64,000 nt of DNA. Origin: an uncultured Anaerolineales bacterium. GTDB lineage: Bacteria > Chloroflexota > Anaerolineae > Anaerolineales > UBA6663. Under the pieces are notes generated by a model that was not told the DNA's origin, did not search any database, and saw only the letters and a list, made by a program, of their open reading frames with translations. Below, one piece after another: positions 61,402-64,000 of this stretch. Location of the stretch: NCBI GenBank assembly GCA_937952305.1, contig CALFZO010000041.1:1-64000 (forward strand), written 5' to 3'. A program made the translations under genes and the position numbers. Within the stretch, counting starts at the first letter, position 1. Each line of letters starts with the position of its first letter.

Positions 61402-62508
61402 ATGCGACCGACGACGCTGGAGGAACTGCAGGCGCTGGTCCGCGAGCGGCCCCGGCTGCTGCCGCGCGGCGCGGGCACCAAGCCGGCCCTGTCTACGCCG
61501 CCGCCGGGCGTGGCCAGCCTGGACCTGACCGGCCTGGCCGGCGTGCGCGAATACGACCCCGGCGAGTTCACGTTCACGGCCCTGGCCGGCACGCCGGTGG
61601 CCGACGTGGCGGCGCTGTTGGCCGAGCACGGCCAGTATCTGCCCTTTGACCCGCCGCTGGTGGAGCGCGGCGCGACGCTGGGCGGCACCGTGGCCGCCGG
61701 GCTGAGCGGGCCCGGCCGTTACCGCTACGGCGGCGTGCGCGATTTCCTGATCGGCGTGCGCTGGGTGGACGGCGCTGGCCAGTTGCTGCGCGGCGGCGGC
61801 AAAGTGGTCAAGAACGCCGCTGGTTTCGATTTCCCCAAGCTCATGGTCGGCAGCCTGGGCCGCCTGGGCGTGCTGGCCGAGGTCACCTTCAAGGTCTTTC
61901 CGCGCCCGGCCGCTTACGCCACCTTGCGGCTGGATTGTCAGGCGGCTGGCCTGGGCGCAGCCGGCCGGCTGGCGGCGGCGCTGGCGGCGGTGACCAAACT
62001 CTACGGCTCACAGCTTGACCTGGAGTCGCTGGACCTGCGCCCGGACGCGCGCAGCGTGGCCGTGTACGTGCGCCTGGGCGGCTTGCCGGAGGCGCTGCCG
62101 GCGCGTTTGGATCGGCTGGACAAGCTGCTCGGCGGCGGCGATCTGCTGGAGGGCCGCGACGACGCCGCGTTGTGGCGCGAGGTGCGCGAGTTCACGTGGG
62201 TGCCCGCTGGCGCCGTGCTGGTGAAGGTCCCGCTGACTCCGGCGCGCGTGGCCGCGCTGGAAGCGGAACTGGAGAGGACGCCGGCCGAACGCCGCTACAG
62301 CGCCGGCGCGCAGGTGGCCTGGCTGGCCTGGCCCGGCCCAATCGCGGACCTGGATCAACTCCTCAAGGCCCAGGGCCTGTCTGGCTTGCTGATCCTGGGC
62401 GAACCCTTGCGGACAGGGCCGCTGCTGGGCGCGCCGCGCTCCGACCATGCCTTCGCCCAGCGCGTGCGCTCGGCCCTGGACACCGCCGGCCGCTTCAGCG
62501 CACCCTGA
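61402..62508 (+). CDS. glcE: Glycolate oxidase FAD-binding subunit
   Basis: Second FAD-type subunit of 368 residues. The shortened FAD domain has LLPRGAGTKPALSTPPPGVA, GATLGGTVAAGLSGPGRYRYG and GGGKVVKNAAGFDFPKLMVG, the last being highly typical of GlcE. It starts 9 bases after glcD ends, so they are cotranscribed. The C-terminal half is less conserved, as usual for GlcE. Confidence 0.9.
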   Translation: MRPTTLEELQALVRERPRLLPRGAGTKPALSTPPPGVASLDLTGLAGVREYDPGEFTFTALAGTPVADVAALLAEHGQYLPFDPPLVERGATLGGTVAAGLSGPGRYRYGGVRDFLIGVRWVDGAGQLLRGGGKVVKNAAGFDFPKLMVGSLGRLGVLAEVTFKVFPRPAAYATLRLDCQAAGLGAAGRLAAALAAVTKLYGSQLDLESLDLRPDARSVAVYVRLGGLPEALPARLDRLDKLLGGGDLLEGRDDAALWREVREFTWVPAGAVLVKVPLTPARVAALEAELERTPAERRYSAGAQVAWLAWPGPIADLDQLLKAQGLSGLLILGEPLRTGPLLGAPRSDHAFAQRVRSALDTAGRFSAP

Positions 62509-62556
62509 TCACTGTTTACGGCTTACCGCTTACCGCTCACTTATCACCCACCCTCT

Positions 62557-63837
62557 ATGCAGCACACCATCCCCGTCGATCAGCTCGGACCGGAAGGCAA
62601 GGTGATGGCGCGCGCGGTGGAAGCCTGCGTGCATTGCGGCTTCTGCCTGGCGGTCTGTCCCACTTACGCGCTGCTGGGGGAGGAGATGGACTCACCGCGC
62701 GGCCGCATTTTCCTGATGAAGTCGGCGCTGGAGGGCGCGCTGACCGTGGAGGCGACACTGCCGTACGTCGATCGCTGTCTCGGCTGCCTGGCCTGCATGC
62801 CGGCCTGCCCGTCTGGCGTGCCGTACGACGAACTGCTGCCGCTCTACCGCGCCCATGCCGCCAGCCAGCGCCCGCGCAGCCTGGTGGACCGTGCCGCGCA
62901 CACGCTGGTGCATGAGACGCTGCCCTATCCCGAGCGCTTCCGCCTGGCGGCCCTGTCCGGCGGCCTCGGCCGGCTGACGCGCCCGTTGCTGCCGGCGCCG
63001 TTTCAGGCCATGCTCAATCTGTTGCCGGAGACGCTGCCGCCGGCCCGGCCCTTGCCGGCATTGATCCCGGCCCAGGGCCAACGCCGCGCCCGCGTCGCCT
63101 TCCTGTCCGGCTGCGTCCAGCAGGCGCTGCGGCCCGAGATCAACTGGGCCACCGTGCGCGTGCTGGCCCGCAACGGCGTCGAGGTCGTCATCCCCGCCGG
63201 CCAGGGCTGCTGCGGTTCGCTGGCCTTGCACTCCGGCGAACTGGAGCGCGCCCGCGCGCACGCCCGCCGCAACCTGGAAGTCTTCCCGGCGGATGTCGAC
63301 GCCGTGGTCACCAACGCCGCTGGCTGCGGCTCCGGCATGAAGGAGTACGGCGTGTTGTTCACAGGCCAACCCGAGGCGGAGCGTGCCCAGGCCTTCGCCG
63401 GCCGCGTGCGTGACGTCAGCGAGTTCCTGGCGGCGCTCGGCCTGGCTGAGCCGCCCCAGGCCCTGCCCGCGCCGCTGACCGTGGCCTACCATGACGCCTG
63501 CCACCTGGCCCACGCGCAGGGCGTGGCCGCGGCCCCGCGCCGGCTGCTGGCCGCCATCCCCAACCTGACTCTGGTCGAGGTCGCCGAGGGCGAGCTGTGC
63601 TGCGGCTCGGCCGGCACTTACAACCTGGAACAGCCGGCGTTGGCGGCCCAACTGGGCGCGCGCAAAGCGCGCAACCTGGCCGGCACCGGCGCGCGCGCCG
63701 TCGTCACCGGCAACATCGGCTGCCTCATCCAGATCCGCACGCACCTCGAGAAGCTCGGCCAGCCGCTGCCGGTCTGGCATACCTTCGAGTTGCTGGATCA
63801 GGCCTATCAGGCCCAGCCGCCCCCCGGCGCGCCGTGA
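62557..63837 (+). CDS. glcF: Glycolate oxidase iron-sulfur subunit
   Basis: Iron-sulfur subunit of 426 residues. Two 4Fe-4S clusters are in CVHCGFCLAVCPTY (about 24-37) and CLGCLACMPACPSGVPY (about 74-90). Two CCG domains follow, with GQGCCGSLALHSGE near 213-226 and GELCCGSAGTYNLEQ near 346-360. The leader lacks a Shine-Dalgarno site and is the CACT-rich type. It completes a glcDEF-like enzyme oxidising glycolate or lactate, passing electrons to the membrane. Confidence 0.93.
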   Translation: MQHTIPVDQLGPEGKVMARAVEACVHCGFCLAVCPTYALLGEEMDSPRGRIFLMKSALEGALTVEATLPYVDRCLGCLACMPACPSGVPYDELLPLYRAHAASQRPRSLVDRAAHTLVHETLPYPERFRLAALSGGLGRLTRPLLPAPFQAMLNLLPETLPPARPLPALIPAQGQRRARVAFLSGCVQQALRPEINWATVRVLARNGVEVVIPAGQGCCGSLALHSGELERARAHARRNLEVFPADVDAVVTNAAGCGSGMKEYGVLFTGQPEAERAQAFAGRVRDVSEFLAALGLAEPPQALPAPLTVAYHDACHLAHAQGVAAAPRRLLAAIPNLTLVEVAEGELCCGSAGTYNLEQPALAAQLGARKARNLAGTGARAVVTGNIGCLIQIRTHLEKLGQPLPVWHTFELLDQAYQAQPPPGAP

Positions 63838-64000
63838 GGCTATGCGCGCCCGGCAGCTCTGGAAGCCCGGCCGGCTGTGTTGCGGCCTAACGCCCGCTCA
63901 GCCTGGGCTGCCAGATCGTGGGCGTCATTGAGCCGGCCGGCGCGCCGTTTTGTCCCCTGCTCACTGATGACTGCGCCCTGCCCATTGCTCACTCACTCTC
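63838..64000. other. Right-edge intergenic sequence
   Basis: No gene is visible. The last 50 bases have the same CACTG/CTCACT pyrimidine-rich character as the leaders before ssnA, cofD and glcF, so a start codon probably lies just beyond position 64000. Confidence 0.4.

Noticed and set aside
63842..63930. Short frame at the right edge starting at ATG 63842
   Set aside because: It stops after about 30 codons, has no ribosome site and no recognisable sequence.

Overview
This window looks like a chromosomal piece of a free-living, GC-rich member of the Chloroflexota, probably an Anaerolineae-like lineage. The taxon is inferred from the gene set, not from a marker search. The supporting signs are a full set of late coenzyme F420 genes, many lipoproteins with Thr/Pro-rich linkers after the lipobox, a secreted repeat protein ending in an FLPIL-type tail, and mostly short intergenic gaps. 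I see no rRNA, CRISPR array, insertion sequence, prophage or plasmid function. There is one tRNA, tRNA-Met(CAT), at the left edge.

Layout. 1-1.7 kb: tRNA-Met, a MacB/LolD-type ABC ATPase and a YceI-like lipoprotein, all on the minus strand. 1.8-9.6 kb, plus strand: a family III CoA-transferase, SsnA amidohydrolase, and an F420 block (NADPH:F420 reductase npdG, cofE, a PPOX-fold protein, an FbiB-C-terminal-like nitroreductase, cofD, cofC and an LLM-class F420 oxidoreductase). 9.8-13.4 kb: a hot-dog thioesterase and a 1041-residue membrane protein. 13.4-24.1 kb: a molybdenum hydroxylase locus (XdhC-type chaperone, FAD/2Fe-2S fusion subunit, an unknown two-TM protein, the molybdopterin subunit, then YqeB and a YqeC-MocA fusion) interrupted by a secreted protein of about 20 W-D-G repeats. 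24.1-28.1 kb: alpha/beta hydrolase, thpR, rsfS, ndk, a REC-only protein and a REC-GGDEF diguanylate cyclase.

28.1-34.1 kb, minus strand: an ABC-2 exporter pair, an ECF sigma/anti-sigma pair, an M14 peptidase lipoprotein, a NUDIX hydrolase and an AmpD-like amidase. 34.3-36.0 kb: a coiled-coil protein and an SPFH protein with a C-terminal excisionase-like helix-turn-helix. 36.1-38.3 kb, minus strand: a HAD-DinB fusion, a cysteine-rich small protein and efp. 38.7-43.4 kb: divergent dinG and pyrG. 43.4-50.7 kb: a Thr/Pro-rich lipoprotein, an S9 peptidase, small proteins, a Ppx/GppA phosphatase, and (minus) a thioesterase and an HD-CHAD protein. 51.0-59.8 kb, plus strand: a XerC/D-like recombinase, purine nucleoside phosphorylase, a membrane protein, a GNAT, a 7TM sensor with a C-terminal HTH, a three-S1-domain protein and FtsK/SpoIIIE. 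59.9-63.8 kb: glcD-glcE-glcF-like glycolate/lactate oxidase subunits.

How the parts fit. The F420 genes would carry the cofactor from FO to F420, reduce it and use it; FO synthase (cofG/H) is not in the window. The molybdenum hydroxylase genes together with SsnA, YqeB and YqeC suggest purine-type or other heterocycle oxidation. Three features stand out at the level of expression: several genes have a -10 box ending only 6-7 nt before the start codon (apparent leaderless mRNAs), pyrG and efp each have an intrinsic-terminator-like hairpin between promoter and start codon, and several operon-internal spacers are pyrimidine-rich and mostly lack a Shine-Dalgarno sequence.

All positions and motifs were read by eye; family names come from motif recognition, not from a database search.
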